A DNA stretch of 64,000 nucleotides from Lucifuga dentata. Its lineage: Eukaryota; Chordata; Actinopteri; Ophidiiformes; Bythitidae. The stretch covers positions 3,350 through 67,349 of the forward strand of contig VXCM01000344.1 in assembly GCA_014773175.1 (NCBI GenBank). Direction: 5' to 3'. A model generated the notes under the pieces. That model was given only the letters and a program-made list of their open reading frames with translations, did no database searches and was not told the origin of the DNA. How positions within the stretch are numbered: position 1 is the stretch's first letter; each line of letters opens with the position of its first letter. Shown one piece after another: positions 44,348 through 56,895 of the stretch. Made by a program: the position numbers and the translations under genes.

Positions 44348-47300
44348 AGAAAATTCAAAGAACCTGCGTGCAGCTGAGGTAAATCAGCAGAGAGGGTGAA
44401 GAACGACTGAGGCGGCTAATTTAAGAACAGGCTGTCATCTGTGCATGTGTGTGACTGTGTGTGTGTGTGTGTGTGTGTATGTGTGTGAGAGAGTCTTAAG
44501 GTGCAATCTTGTGCAATCTCCTTGCCCCAGGTCACACATATGTACTTTAGCACCTACGTGCCGGATCAGCCACCCATCTCTCTGATTGATGACTTAAGTG
44601 GGTGTGCATCTCGTAAAACTCAGGTCTGGCTGCACACCTGGGATCCTCGTGCAATCCAAGGTGAGGATGTGCGTCGTGAGAGAAAGACACACAGAGGGGA
44701 TAAACGCACACATATGGTAAACAGGTATTTACCACTTCACAATCTCAATGCAAAACCCCTTGGAGGCATAATCGAACAAAAACATTTAAGCAGATGCCTG
44801 TTCACAGACAATATATTAAATCCACAGATGGTGACTAAGCAGGACATCAGGACATCGTGTCGCATGTCTGCAGGATCACCAGACGCATCACTGGCTGTCC
44901 GTCACCAGCCATCATCAAGGCATCTCCTCATGTAATAGATGTTTAGTTATTTAACAAGGCCGACAGGAAACAGAATCTATTCTAACTTCTGTTCTGTCAA
45001 ACTATTCGGCCTGTGCAGGTACAATACATAGCAAGTCACAGCAACAGTCAAAGATTACGTTTTGGATTATGCCAAGTCACATTTGAAATAAATGCAGGGT
45101 GGAAATGAATTAATGAAGAGATGGAGGATTCAAAGTAGTATAATTTTGTGATATTTTCAAATCTCAGTTGAATGTGTTTCCCTTGTTTGACAGTGATACC
45201 ACCTGATCCAGTTTTATCCAGGAATTAAAGCAATTATACACAATTATATAATGATTCCAGGACTTCGTTCCCTGTTTGCTCCATTCAAAATATAACTTTG
45301 CCAAACAGTCCTGTTATCTTTTTGCCCAACTTGCCAAATTTGGGAATCGAAAATAATACTTAAAATGTTTTTTTTTTTTTTTTNTTTTTTTTTTTTTTTA
45401 GTTTTTCCAGATGTCTTGATCATTGTATCATCAATTTATCATCAACATACATGAGCAGAATCTATTGAAAAACAGCTACAGTACATTACATCATCATATA
45501 TACAGTACCTCCCATCTTCCATCATAAGGTTCATTTCCACAGCTGCAGATGTTTTACTTATACCAAAAATACAGTATATATACAGTATATACACTGTATA
45601 CATTGGCTCTAAGCTAGCAGCCTCAGAATCAAAGTCATACCATCTTCCCTGTAGCTGGTTCTGTAACAGAAGCTATATCTTTTCATGAAAGTCATCCCAA
45701 AGCTGCCTATAGATGTTACACAGTGATGCTCTTATATGATCTTTTCACCTGCGACATGCATGAAATACATGCACATACTTCCAGCCCCTTCAGAGGAACG
45801 AATAAAGAACACAGAGAGGAGAGAGGTTAAGAAAAAATCTCCTGCAACTAGTCTGGAAGAATGCACCCCCCCTTTCCCCCTCCTTGCTCATACACATGTA
45901 ATTGCAACAGACAATCAGATGCCATCTTTATAGGCGCATGGTACAACTGTCACAATCTGTAAAGGCAAGATGGAGCTCGGTCAATAAGTTCTGTCAAATA
46001 CGCTTACGACATGCTAACGCTCCCCTCAGTGCTGCGCCGTGTTGACTGTTCTGCTGAAGCCGTCATAGGGACGTGGGCTCTGCTCTTAACGCATGTGGCA
46101 GCTGATGCGATTCTCTTTCCCTGATCTCGTTAATAAGAATTAATGAAGGGCGGTGGTGGCTGTGTGTGTGTGCGTGAGTAGCAACTGCCCATGTGATGAT
46201 ACGTAAACTGAGGCTGACAAAGGTGTTATGTGAGGATGATGGGGTGGTGGTGATGATGATGATGATGATGATGAGGCGATGTAGGTAAAAACCTAAATGC
46301 GTTTCCCTTGTGGTGAAGATAAAACAGTGACACCTGCTGTTTCTTGAAATAAAGCCTGCAGCTTTTGGCTTCATGTGGGATTATTCTGCTCTGATGAAAG
46401 TCAAAGTAATTTTCCCGCTTTAGGTCAAACTCATTATCATGTTATGATCCCAATGAGTCTGTGAAGTTATGAGGTTATCCATCTCACCTCCAAATTTGGG
46501 GGAATTAACTCAATTTTCGGCAACTTTATGTTCTGCAGCAACATTGGAATAAGAGGGTAGTCATCAAATCTGTGATTTAAAAAACTGTATTTTTAAGAAA
46601 CTCTTTATTAATAAGTCAATATATTCTTATATATTCATAATTAGTTTGATTAATTTTATTGCTGTCTGCACTTTCATGTTTCCTAGGGAGAAAGAGAGAT
46701 GAAGTCACCAGTAAATCCTGATGATAACGCTACCTTATTGACCCTTGACCTCTCTCACACCAGGCAGCAGGCTAAATTGTGCTTTTATTTGGCTGCTGGT
46801 GGGGGTGGGGCAAAGTTGGTGGAGCGTCTCGATCTCCGTCCACAGTGGACGGCCACCCCTGAGGAGTGTTAGTGCTCTTACCTTCAGAAATGAGTGGGGA
46901 GGTCAGGTCTAATTGGTGTAATTGGCACCCGTGCCCTGGTCCCCTGCTGTGTCCTCGTTGCTGTGTGCGGCTTTGACTGTAGGGAACCGACTGAGACACA
47001 ATGACCAGCAGCTGCACGATACGAAAAACAGAAAATGGAAAATCATTGTCACATAAATGAACAAATGTTAAAATGTATTAACATGTAAGTAATTTCACTG
47101 AATGATATTTATTTAGTTCGATGTTAAATTAATTAAATCACTTATAGTTTTATTATTTTTGAATTAAGCTGAACTAGACACATTAGCATGTTTGACCAAT
47201 GATTCATTAAATTTTTGTAAGTCCCACCTTTCATATTTTTAACTGGATAACAAATAATTAAATCAGGGTATTATTTCCAAAATTTGCCATTGAATGTGTT

Positions 47301-47526
47301 TTTTCATTCTCTTTTTAAGTGTTCATTTTAATGTTCAAATACATATGAAGAGCAATAAGAGCCTTAAGAAATTCATCATTAAATCTTTAAATTCTAGCTT
47401 TTATACAAATTAACTCTCCATGGTCTTTCTCAGGATTTTACAGTGCTGAAGTTATTATTTTCACTGTTAAAAATTTTAGTCTAAAATTTTGACACCCACA
47501 AGCGCTCAGATTTTACTCAATACTTC
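42780..47526. other. intergenic segment, no gene seen
   Basis: No exon is supported. The segment contains A/T runs with single N at 43524 and 45384, an octamer motif ATGCAAAT at 43582-43589, facing C-rich (43728-43783) and G-rich (43920-43948) tracts, (CA)n 44288-44346, (GT)n 44456-44486 and (GAT)n 46249-46274. Confidence 0.7.
44288..44346. repeat. (CA)n microsatellite
   Basis: A pure CA run of about 58 bp. Confidence 0.93.
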
Positions 47527-47530
47527 TTAA

Positions 47531-47951
47531 AGGACCATATAAGTGGTTTTACATGCTTAAGCCCAATATATACAACCCAAATACACATTACGTGACTCAT
47601 AACCGTTTTTCAAAACATACTATTGGAGTTAACCATGCAGTCTCATTAGGAGATGCACAGAAGAAAATGTATGTCTCCGCCAGGTAAAATAGTCCCAGCA
47701 GAAGACGGTTTTAACTGAGAAATTAAAACAACTGTCCCTTCTACATTTGGACATAACGTGTTATCAGGCAAAACATTATGTACTGAGGCTGGTGTATCAC
47801 CTAACATTTGATTTTGAAAGATTAGAAGATTTGGGAAAATATCAATAAAACTAAATACATTTTATATTTTGGAAAATGGTTGTCAGTAGCGTAATGTGTA
47901 TTCAGGTAGTATTTATTGGGCTTAAACATGCAATATCACCGGTATGGTCCT
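47531..47951 (+). mobile_element. TTAA-flanked MITE, copy 5 (divergent, short)
   Basis: It starts AGGACCATATAAGTGG and ends CCGGTATGGTCCT, flanked by TTAA at 47527-47530 and 47952-47955. At 421 bp it lacks about a quarter of the family interior. It shares ATGTATGTCTCC, AGTCCCAGCAGAAGAC and GATTTTGAAAGATTA with the other copies. It is the most diverged copy and may be an older subfamily. Confidence 0.82.
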
Positions 47952-47955
47952 TTAA

Positions 47956-50573
47956 CTCTTGCATAATTGTGAAAATACTTTCAATAATTGGAGTCTTCAG
48001 CCTGGTATGAGATGCAAGAAAGCCATTTCATTATTTTTAAATCATGGCAAACTACAAATGAATTCCAGACTCTTCGGCTGTGATTTTCTGGAGGCAAAAC
48101 TGGGATGTTTACATCTCTAATAAGTTCATCTCTTCTTTAAACCGGTGTTCCAACTAAATGTTACCATAATCAAAAGAACAAGGGCTTCTTTAACAGAATA
48201 TCACACCACAAACTCCACTATGCAGTCTCAAGGCTCGATCAAATGACTGCAAGCTGTTTTTTCTTCACAAGTAAACACTTTCCACAAGCTGGCATGGACT
48301 TTGGTGAACAATAGCGCTTTTTGCTGCTTTATGCAACGCTGAAGGATGCACTAAATATTTGCAGGGGAAGTCACGGGTCATAACATCAGCGGTCTCCGTT
48401 TCTGTTTGATTTATTGGCACAAGATGAACCTCAGGGTGACGTGAGATAATAAAAACCAACACAGCTTCAAGCGAGAAAAATGCAGACAAAATCAGGAGGG
48501 AAGAAAATGGCAAAAATGGCTGATGCAGAGCATAAAAATGGTGAAATAACATCAATAAAATCTGCATGATTAATTACTCTGATTCATGTTATTCCATATA
48601 TCATACTATTATTATTAGTATGTGCAGTATTCATAACTGTCATGCTGTAAATAGTGTAAATAAGAGTTTTTGCTGCTAGATGTCTGTCATGGCAATGTAT
48701 AGTATATACTCCTTGTAAAAAGTTGTTTTTTTTTTTTTTTTTNTTTTTTTTTTTTTTTTTACCAATTTATATTCTGCTGTAATTCATATTCTACTTTCTG
48801 TCAACCTTGTGCTGCTTTAACACGTGAATTTCCCACCATGGGGTTCAATAAGTGTTATCTTCTATTATTATTATTATCTTTACCTTGTTTTCCTACTATA
48901 CTTTCACACCATTTATCACTTTATTCACAATTTTTTTTTCACCAGTATCATAACTTACCCTGTTAATGGTGCTAATAGCAAACATGCAGGCAGCAGCAAG
49001 AAGGCTTTCCAAGGTGTGGATCATTGTTCACGTCACAAAAAGATCCCTCAGCCTATGGGTGCTCTCTCTTGCTCTCTCTCCCTCTCTTTCCAGTGGCCCT
49101 GTGGGAGTGCGAGGGTTGAAATGACACACAGTGGCTGACTGTCGCCCAGGGGCCCGGGTTCTGGCCTTGGCTGGCTGGATCTGTGTGGCAGCTGGTGAGC
49201 CCGCTGCCCTCTCTCTGGCCTGCAGCATCAACAGCGGTGGTCGTGGGACTGATTGGAGCCTCGGTCTGATCTCTGACTCTGGGGCTGACGCTGATGCTCT
49301 CTGCTGCCCACATGACTGGTGGGGAGGAAGTGGGACAGACAGGGATGGAATCAAATACGCACACACACACACAGCAGACTAAACTGTCCTGTAGAAAATG
49401 ATGGGGAGCTGCATGCCAAAAACATGAAATCCTAACAAAAAACCCACCACAGTCCCAATAGACAGGAGAGCTGAGAGTGACTGATTAGATGAGGGCAGAT
49501 TTGGCTGCAGAGGCTCTGTGGTCATTATGGGGTTATGACACTGAAACAGCAAGCAGACTGATTTGGACAAACTACAGTTGCGAGAAAATAAAATACCTCA
49601 GCCAAGCAGGATTTGTTTTCACCCATGCCTGTTTATTAGCAGGATTACTCACAAACTCATGAACCAGTTTCTGGTGGAAGGGTGGAGCATGGTCCAGGGA
49701 AGAATCCATTAAATGTTGATTTTATCCAGATTCAGGATTTTTTTTTTAATGATTTGTTAATATTGCCAAATAAGTTGTCTTGCCAATATTTTCTTCAAAA
49801 GTAATACACAAATCTTAATGAAAAAAAAAAAATACAGATTCCTCTAAGCCCTGTGCCAAACCCGTGTCCTCTCTGTCAGGAGTTTCCATGTTCTCCCCCA
49901 TGTTACATGGATTTCTTCCAGGTACTTTGGTTTCCCCTGCAATCACAAAACATGTGCCTCTTACTTAAAAAACATTTCAAGTCAAATTTTGTCCAGGCTT
50001 CCTCAGTCTTGGTGGAGGTATGTGCTCAAATCAGCATCCTTCTAGTTTCAGAGAATTCACCAATATAGCACGAATATGACTACATTTCCTGTTGGATATA
50101 ATGCAATTTAATGGCTTCTTCTAACATGTAATACTCGTCATCCAATTCAAGGCTCAGATTTTTAAAAAGTCAATAACAGTTATATGTAAACTTGCCACCG
50201 CTTACAAATGTAAAAGAATTTTCACTCAGTTCACAGCACTTCCCTTTTGCCTTTTCACTTCACCATCACCCCTAACTTCCTTTTCACTTCACCATCACTT
50301 CACCACACCATCACCCACAACAACACAGTTTTGTGTTTAAGGTTCAGACTAAAAGTCAGTCTTTTAGTGTTGGTGACTGAATGTTACTACTTTGTGTTTC
50401 TAGTGTCGACTCTTGGTAAAATCAAGAGCAATAGCACTATGCCTTGCTGGCAGACACAAGCAATGTAGTTAAAAACAAGCTAATCTTTAAAAGAATATAA
50501 GCAGAGCTACGTTTCAATTAGCAAGGCTTCCCTTAAACAAGTTTCAGTACCTCATACTCTAAAACTGGCAAGT
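47956..50573. other. intergenic segment downstream of eef1e1, no gene seen
   Basis: There is a T-tract with a single N at 48743, a short CA run near 49363-49374, and a GC-richer stretch at 49080-49330. No exon is supported. Open frames on both strands overlap each other without homology. Confidence 0.65.
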
Positions 50574-50579
50574 TTTATT
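50574..50579 (-). terminator. eef1e1 polyadenylation signal AATAAA
   Basis: AATAAA on the minus strand lies about 275 bp after the eef1e1 stop. It is the first canonical signal after the stop. Confidence 0.55.
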
Positions 50580-50853
50580 ATTTTTTTGTTCTTCACTAAT
50601 CTCACTGGTTAAATATAAGTTTAAAAATCCAAAGAGCAAACAGTTGTAGCCTTAAATAACCGAAATAGCGTTCAGGCATGTGACCAAAACCCAATAAAGA
50701 TAGGAAACACTGTTCATAAAGTAGAAGTAACAGCAGATCTTGATTGAATTGATTATGTCCAAACACCCTCGAATTGTGAAGATGATGATGTGATGCAGTC
50801 TTGGATTTGGCCAGAAGTCAGAAGAGCTCGTCAGAAGTTGCATTGGGTTGGTC

Positions 50854-50997
50854 TCAGTGGTGTCCGCTGGTGTAAACTCTATTCCTAAGAACAACCACGG
50901 GAGGGAGGTGGTGTCGGACGCTGGGGTAATGCTGGATGTGATCGAACCACCGTGTGACGTTCATGTGCTGCTCCTTCTCCTGGACGGCCAGATTTAC
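50854..50997 (-). CDS. eef1e1: eef1e1 exon 4 (C terminus)
   Basis: It has 47 codons plus stop, VNLAVQEKEQHMNVTRWF to RNRVYTSGHH. The acceptor is CATAG|GTAAAT and stop TGA is at 50854-50856. Confidence 0.96.
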   Translation of the reverse strand, partial: VNLAVQEKEQHMNVTRWFDHIQHYPSVRHHLPPVVVLRNRVYTSGHH

Positions 50998-52209
50998 CTA
51001 TGTCAGACAGGAGGAAACACGTTACAAACACAACGTGAACGCTGATTATGCTTTAATTAATTTCAACACTGAAGAAATGTAGCAGCAGAGTTGTGTTCAT
51101 GTTCTGCTCTGCCTCCTAACACTGCTGCATGACACCTGAAATGATATCGCAATCAATAACCAATCATAACCTCTGCAATAACGGCAGCAACTTCGCAAAA
51201 CTGTGATTGTTTCCTGAGTTTATTCTGAACAGATACATTTGATTTGCAGATTGATGTATTATGCAGGAAACAAATTACAACAACTAAAAAACACAAGCGG
51301 AAGAGCACATCACAATGCACTGTACTTAGAAGAAAATTATGAGGTGTTGGCTTTGTCCTATCTAATTAACTGGAATCTGGAAAATCTCCACAGACAGAAA
51401 TCCACCCTAAAACCGTTCTAGCACCAGTTTGGCTTAAAGCCAAACTGGTGCTAGAATGATGGTATGGTAAATGGATGCAATTTTGCATGTTTGAGCCAAA
51501 TATATTCCATTTTCATACATATTATGTTACTGACAATCATTTCCCAAAGGATAAAACCATATTTCAGCTTTCCTGATATTTTGTAAAATATCAGAAAGAT
51601 TAAGATTAACATCTTAAGCCTTCAAAATCAAATATTCAAGCAATATACCCACCTTAAAAATCGGTCTTTTGCCTGAAAATAGAACGCAGCCTTATGAAGT
51701 CACAGTCATTTAAATTTTTCCATAAATGCAGGTCTTCTTTTGGGACTATATTCCCCGGTGGAGACATACATTCACTCCATGCTTTTTAATGCGCTTAAAA
51801 GCTAAAATTACGAAACTTCGAAAAAAACCTCAAACACGTGTTGTTCACGATGATGGATTACCTATCCCAATAACGTTTCAAGTATCAACAAGTTGATTTT
51901 AATAGCGTACCAGAATGAACTGAAACCACTGGCGGTCTGGAAGGTAGGAATGTTTTTTTTTACTTCACCGTTCCAGTAGTATGCTTTGGGTTATGATTGT
52001 CAGTAACCTTGTGTATATGAAAATACTTGAAATACTTGAAAAAATTTGAATATATTAGGCTCAAACATGCAAAATTGATGGTATGGTCCTTTAATGTTTT
52101 CTATGAATTGAACATCATGGCCGGCTGTGGTTGATGGCTGATCTGTGTTTTGTCCCTGGACTTACAAACCACACTGATAACAAACCAAAGTGATGCTGCT
52201 CTTCTTGGT

Positions 52210-52254
<45 letters not shown>

Positions 52255-55200
52255 GAGGTGGGTGAGTGAACCTTCCTTCCTGCCACAACCGCTGACATCT
52301 CAATATGTGATCTCTCCCTCCATCTTTTCAATTTCTGAACACTTTTTTTTTTTAATCCCAGAAGACATAACAAACTTGCCTGTTCTTGGTCTCGGGTTAA
52401 AGACGTCGCTTTGTGCCAGATAACTTTATTTCTTTGAAGAGAAGCGAGAATGTGTTTATAACCCATGTTTATTGCCAAGTTGTTCTTGTTGCCTTTTGGC
52501 CACATGACTGGTCTGAATGTGTGTACGCACTGTGAAAGTATTTAGTAGAGTGGGACAGAGTGACTTACAATGAGTGGATGGATTCCATAATACATGAGAA
52601 TATCAGCTACGGTGAACTGGTTGCCAGCCAGGTAGACTTTGTCTTGCAGGTAAAGGTTGAGGTCCTGTAGGAGAGAAGATGGAAACATAACTAGTTATGC
52701 TAATAAGGCCATTAGTTTGGTAATTAAAACATTATGGTATTTCAGCGCAAATGTGCTTGTTCTGACAAAACGCTTTACTCCATTACAACTTAGGCGATGA
52801 TGAAAATAAACATATGAGTCAGTGATGAAATTGGGACGTTCAATTCTGAAAAAGAAAAATTTTAATGCACCTTTCAGTCTTTCCAAATTTTACTGTCAAA
52901 ATGGAGACCGACATCCTTGAAGGACCATATCAGTGATTTTGCATGTTTGAGCCCAATAAATACAGTGGTATTGGTCCTTTAACAAGAGCATGAGAGCAGA
53001 TTCGTTAACCTACGTATCCGTGTGTGTGAGAGGTCTGAGTCTGGATCAAAGCTTGCGTGTGTGTGTGTGTGTGTGCTATGCTCTGTGGGTAGGAATAACA
53101 TATAACCTGAGGGGTATCTCCCATGACTGGCCACTTAGCGCAGATGTCGTACAAAACAGACAATTTGTTTCTCCACAACCAAATGACTGCAACACTCGGC
53201 AGCAAAACTAATGAAGCCGTCCTAAACTTGGGCAGCATTATGTGTATTCTTCAGTTCCGTGTGTGTGTGCAGAGTTGTGCGTGGAAGTGCTGGTCCCAGG
53301 GGATGGGACCATCTTTAGCACTTGTACAGTGTGCAAAGGGAACAGTCTGTGCACACACAGAGCATCTCGGGGGCAAATGGAGTTATTGTGCGGGAAGAGT
53401 GGTTGATGCCAAACAAGGCATGAAGGCTGCAGACTTCCTCCTCTTCCACAATCAGATCCTTGCTTTGCTCAGCCTGCAGCCATGAAGCCCAAGCCCAGCC
53501 GAGCACCAGAGGTGAGGGACATCTGCCCCCCCACCTAGCACATGGAGCTTCAAATCTCAGTTCTTCTCTACCTGTGTCCCCGCCTCACCTGCACACCGAT
53601 ACATACACACAATGTAATGATGGGAATGAGTTTAAAGAGAGTAACATTATGCTAAAACAAATGCAGAGGTAAAATTTAAATTCTACAAATAAGAAAAACT
53701 GTGACAAGTCTTTAATGCTTTTGCCATTTGTGTCTGTTTCTAACAAGTTTGAGAGCCACTGCAGTTCATTTCTAAATGAGAGAGAAATTAATGACCTGAA
53801 TGTATTACACAGCATATTTCTATTAGAAATCTAACACACTGCATGCCTCCGTGTCCAGTTCTAATGTCTTTTCCCACTGCTGCTGTTCTGTGTTGCTGAC
53901 AGCTGACTGACTGCTGCAATGATTCCAGAGAACGCAACAATAACGATTAAGCACTGCCTTTAAAAAAACAGGCTTGTCCTGTTTAATGCAGGATAACCTG
54001 CGTGAGGCCTTCAGGTAACCACAACTGACATGTGGTGCAGAACTGTAAAACTCTCAACCTGAATTTGCAAAAAGAAACCTTATATTAATTCAATTAAGAT
54101 CTCTATTTTTCATATTCATGTGCAAAATGACTGGAACAAATTGATTACATACTAAAAAAAAATGTTTTCCTCCATTATGGAATTTCTCTGCAATAACAAA
54201 CTGTTCGTGACGTTGGGATCTCTTTACAGAGGCCAGTGTTTCTCAAAAATGAATTCATTCAATTTGCACAAACTCACAATGTAAGTTGAAGATTTTTTTC
54301 CTTGTATATTTTGAAAGCTGGTGTTTAAATTTGACATTCCTGGTTACAGTAAAAATAAATAAGATTAAGTTATTTCAAACACACAGCGACAATAATTCAT
54401 TGTGCCTGTAATGCAGCACTGAGTTAGTGAGAAAAGATGCTGCTGTTCTCTGTTGAATAACAGAAAAGCAAAGTGGGAAGTCGACATCTGTGAGTATGAG
54501 CTGTATGTTAGCATATTGATGCATATTATATAATTGATATATAATCACAAAACCCTGTGATAATCAGATAAGTTTATTGTCAAAGAAAGTAATGTGTTAC
54601 GAGCAAGTCAGCCAGCACTAGCATCACTGTTTTGGACTTTTGCTAACATTCAGTCAATTTTGGGTTCCAGGCCCAAAGTGGCCGGACTCAGCCCTGTTTA
54701 TCCTCACATGACATTTGTCACATCAGTTTTTTTGTTTTTTTTTCTCTGATCAAATCTCTCTAGAAAAATGTTTTTCTTGTTCGTATTGCTGGGGCAAGAA
54801 GGTTAAAGAACTTCAGCAGTTGGCAGTTTTTTTATTTAATGGTAGATGACTGTGTGCTTGAAAGAGGAGCGTTAAGGAAGCAGCTAAACCAGCATGACGG
54901 GACAGCAAGCCAACGGGTGCCAGATCTGAGCCGCTCAGGGCTACTTCTTTCTGTAAGTGGCACCATTAAAATATTTAAGAGGCCTGTTGGAGATAACATG
55001 CTGCCACACAGCATGACTCCTCAGCCACGCCACGCCAGTGTGGCATGCTGAGAAGTGTATGTGTGTGTGCATACACGAGGACAACCACACTCTTCATCCT
55101 GACAGGACAGTGCCAAGAGGCGCCTTGCATCAAGCAGACCAGTGGCTGATGATCCATTTCACACTGACTGGCATCAGGCACATTACAGCATTTTACTGCG

Positions 55201-55845
55201 TTGTGTGAGTGTGTGTGGCCATGTCACTAAAGGGCCAAACATCAGTCTGTATTCCTGTCACTTGCGCCTTCACAAGACAAACATAAAGACACAACACACT
55301 GTGATCTAGCTGGTGGACAGCCAAAGGAACATAGAAAGAGAAACACAAGAGAAAGACCCTTGACAGCGCCATCCATTCATTTTAAAAAAATATCCACTCG
55401 CATATTTTTCAATCTTAAGGGTTTTAAGGATCTGAAATACTAGTAGGAACACATGATAGACTGGGACTAAAAGCTGCAAAAACAATTCCACCAGTAGCTG
55501 AGACAAAATAAACTTCAGATGCATAAGTTCTGCAGCAGAAAAAAAAACCCAACAAAAAAACCCCCCCGACAAATTACAGATTTCCATTTCTACCTTAAGA
55601 ATGGTCTTGATGTCTTCTTTGAGACAGCTGTCCAGCTTGGTGACTCGGTACTCCAGCCACTGCTGAACCACAGCCCTGTCCTCTGCTGTGTCACCCAAAA
55701 GCTCCGGGTGCTTAGCCTCTTTCACAAGGTGACAGGCGATGGTCACCAAGCCCACTACTGGAGAACCATTATTGTTCTGCAGCACAGGTACCTGTAGAGG
55801 GATGGGAAAGAGGGGGGAGGGAAGGAGGGAGGGAGGGGGAGAGAN

Positions 55846-55894
<49 letters not shown>

Positions 55895-56630
55895 CACTAT
55901 ATTTTAGACACTATGAGAAATAACTTTTGCTTATTTACTTGACAGATGTAATTTATGACATATACTTGAAAAAAAATACATCAGCTAAATCAATGTAACT
56001 AACTATAGGTGTCATCCACAGGAGCCTGGTCAATATTACACTGGCAAAAGGTTTAAGGGTAGCAGATTTAAAGCCACATATTTTGAACCATGTGCTTTTC
56101 CATGTCCTCTAATTTTCATTTATAAATATTCACATGTGATACAGGCAGTACAGTTCAACGTAGTAATTGAATACAGCCAGGCTTTAGACGGTGACAGTTC
56201 ACTTTCATTGCTTTACCTACTTCTGTAAACAGACACGCACAAAGCATGGAGCCGCAACTCAGCCACTGTGCTGAGTTGTGGAAATAAGACAGCTGGTAAT
56301 AAAACGTTACCTGCTGGATATGCTGTGAATATCATCTTATTTGATGAAGAAGGTTTCTGACTATCAACTGTTAACACAAGTTATATGCACAAAAAAAGTG
56401 GCTATTAGCTGCAGCTCACATGAATGGCTCGTTAGCATTACCTAGCTAGCAACCGAGTGCTAATTACACTTGCCTACAAGCTTCTCTTCAAATAAAACAG
56501 CGGCAGTGACCAATACATGACGCTACGATATTATACTGCACTTCACCTTTTTATCTCCTTGTGTGCTGTATTTGTTGGGCTTTTTCAGTCCTAAGTATTT
56601 CTCCAGCGACGATAGCTCCCTTAACGCCAT
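50854..56630 (-). CDS. eef1e1: eukaryotic translation elongation factor 1 epsilon-1 (AIMP3/p18), 4 exons
   Basis: This is the auxiliary subunit of the multi-aminoacyl-tRNA synthetase complex, with a GST-like fold. In mammals it binds methionyl-tRNA synthetase and also acts in ATM/p53 signalling. Exons on the minus strand are 56547-56630, 55594-55791, 52569-52664 and 50854-50997, all phase 0 and GT-AG. They give 173 aa against 174 in human. Matching segments are LEKYLGLKKPNKYSTQG, VVQQWLEYRVT, DKVYLAGNQFTVADIL, YYGIHP, and RWFDHIQHYP near the C terminus. There is no signal peptide or membrane segment. The ATG has A at -3 and G at +4. A longer in-frame upstream ATG at 56732 was rejected because the protein match starts at MALREL. 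Confidence 0.97.
51416..51456. repeat. perfect 20-bp palindrome with one-base loop
   Basis: TTCTAGCACCAGTTTGGCTT, then A, then its exact reverse complement. The centre contains TTAA. It lies in eef1e1 intron 3 and touches the left end of MITE copy 6. Confidence 0.95.
51457..52090 (-). mobile_element. TTAA-flanked MITE, copy 6 (eef1e1 intron 3)
   Basis: It is inverted relative to copy 1. The right end GATGGTATGGTCCT is followed by TTAA at 52091-52094. The left end is rearranged: instead of AGGACCATACCA it reads GATGGTATGGTAAATGG, i.e. the tip appears inverted. Normal ATTTTGCATGTTTGAGCC follows. It has no N joints, so it gives the best unbroken view of the interior. Confidence 0.87.
52208..52250. 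repeat. (GT)n microsatellite
   Basis: A GT run of about 42 bp in eef1e1 intron 3. Confidence 0.92.
52569..52664 (-). CDS. eef1e1: eef1e1 exon 3
   Basis: It has 32 codons, DLNLYLQDKVYLAGNQFT to YYGIHPLI. The acceptor is CTACAG|GACCTC and the donor CATT|GTAAGTC. It is too short to appear as a long open frame and was found by homology to the GST C-terminal helix region. Confidence 0.96.
52921..52978. mobile_element. 58-bp deletion derivative of the TTAA MITE (copy 7)
   Basis: It starts AGGACCATATCAGTGATTTT, continues GCATGTTTGAGCCCAATAAA, then ends TGGTATTGGTCCT. It is flanked by TTGA at 52917-52920 and TTAA at 52979-52982. Only the outer 40-odd bp of one terminus and about 13 bp of the other remain. 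It lies in eef1e1 intron 2. Confidence 0.8.
52983..55593 (-). other. eef1e1: eef1e1 intron 2, remainder
   Basis: This is the rest of the 2929-bp intron. It has a GT tract at about 53057-53076 and no other recognised repeats. Open frames in it are short and unsupported. Confidence 0.8.
55594..55791 (-). CDS. eef1e1: eef1e1 exon 2
   Basis: It has 66 codons, VPVLQNNNGS to DIKTILK, and includes VVQQWLEYRV. The acceptor is CTACAG|GTACCT and the donor CTTAAG|GTAGAA. Confidence 0.96.
55792..56546 (-). other. eef1e1: eef1e1 intron 1 with (GA)n
   Basis: This is a 755-bp intron. A GGGA-rich stretch at 55811-55840 leads into a (GA)n at 55840-55890 with a single N at 55845. Confidence 0.85.
56547..56630 (-). 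CDS. eef1e1: eef1e1 exon 1
   Basis: It has 28 codons, MALRELSSLEKYLGLKKP to GDKK. The donor is AAAAAG|GTGAAG. Confidence 0.95.
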
Positions 56631-56760
56631 GTTTGAGACTACCGGATGGGCAGAACAACGTAGGTCTAATGTGATTGGACAAAACTCTCTAATCCCACCT
56701 ATCGGCATTTGATTGACTTTAAATTTAACCAATGTAAATACAGAAGAAGGACCCTCATTT
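56631..56760 (-). promoter_or_regulatory. eef1e1 5' UTR / promoter
   Basis: Upstream of the ATG the minus strand has CCAAT at 56674-56678 within GTCCAATCAC, a usual NF-Y site in housekeeping promoters. No TATA box is seen. It lies only about 45 bp from the ATG, so either the 5' UTR is very short or the element is transcribed. Confidence 0.4.
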
Positions 56761-56812
56761 CTTTAGACTGTCTGTTATTAGATTGCATCAGTAAATGAGA
56801 CATCTGCTGTCA

Positions 56813-56895
56813 TAAAATAAAATAAAATAAAATAAAATAAGTGCTGATCTTGGTAGGAAAATAAAATAAAACAAAATAAAATAAAATAAAATAAA
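56813..56895. repeat. (AAAAT)n microsatellite, two blocks
   Basis: Runs of AAAAT at 56814-56840 and 56859-56895 are separated by a short unique piece. AGTGCTGA(T/A)CTTGG(T/C)AGGAAA follows both runs, so the unit plus flank is a small direct duplication. Confidence 0.88.

Noticed and set aside
49028..49382. Overlapping 80-115 codon frames on both strands in GC-rich sequence
   Set aside because: GC richness lengthens open frames by chance. There is no homology and no splice-site support, and frames exist on both strands.
51416..51456. Possible microRNA hairpin
   Set aside because: The stem is perfectly paired with a one-base loop and only 20 bp long, unlike a pre-miRNA. It looks like a DNA rearrangement scar.
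56523..56732. Longer minus-strand reading frame starting 34 codons upstream of the eef1e1 ATG
   Set aside because: The match to AIMP3 begins at MALREL (56630) with an ideal start context, and the upstream part has no homology and would include the CCAAT promoter.
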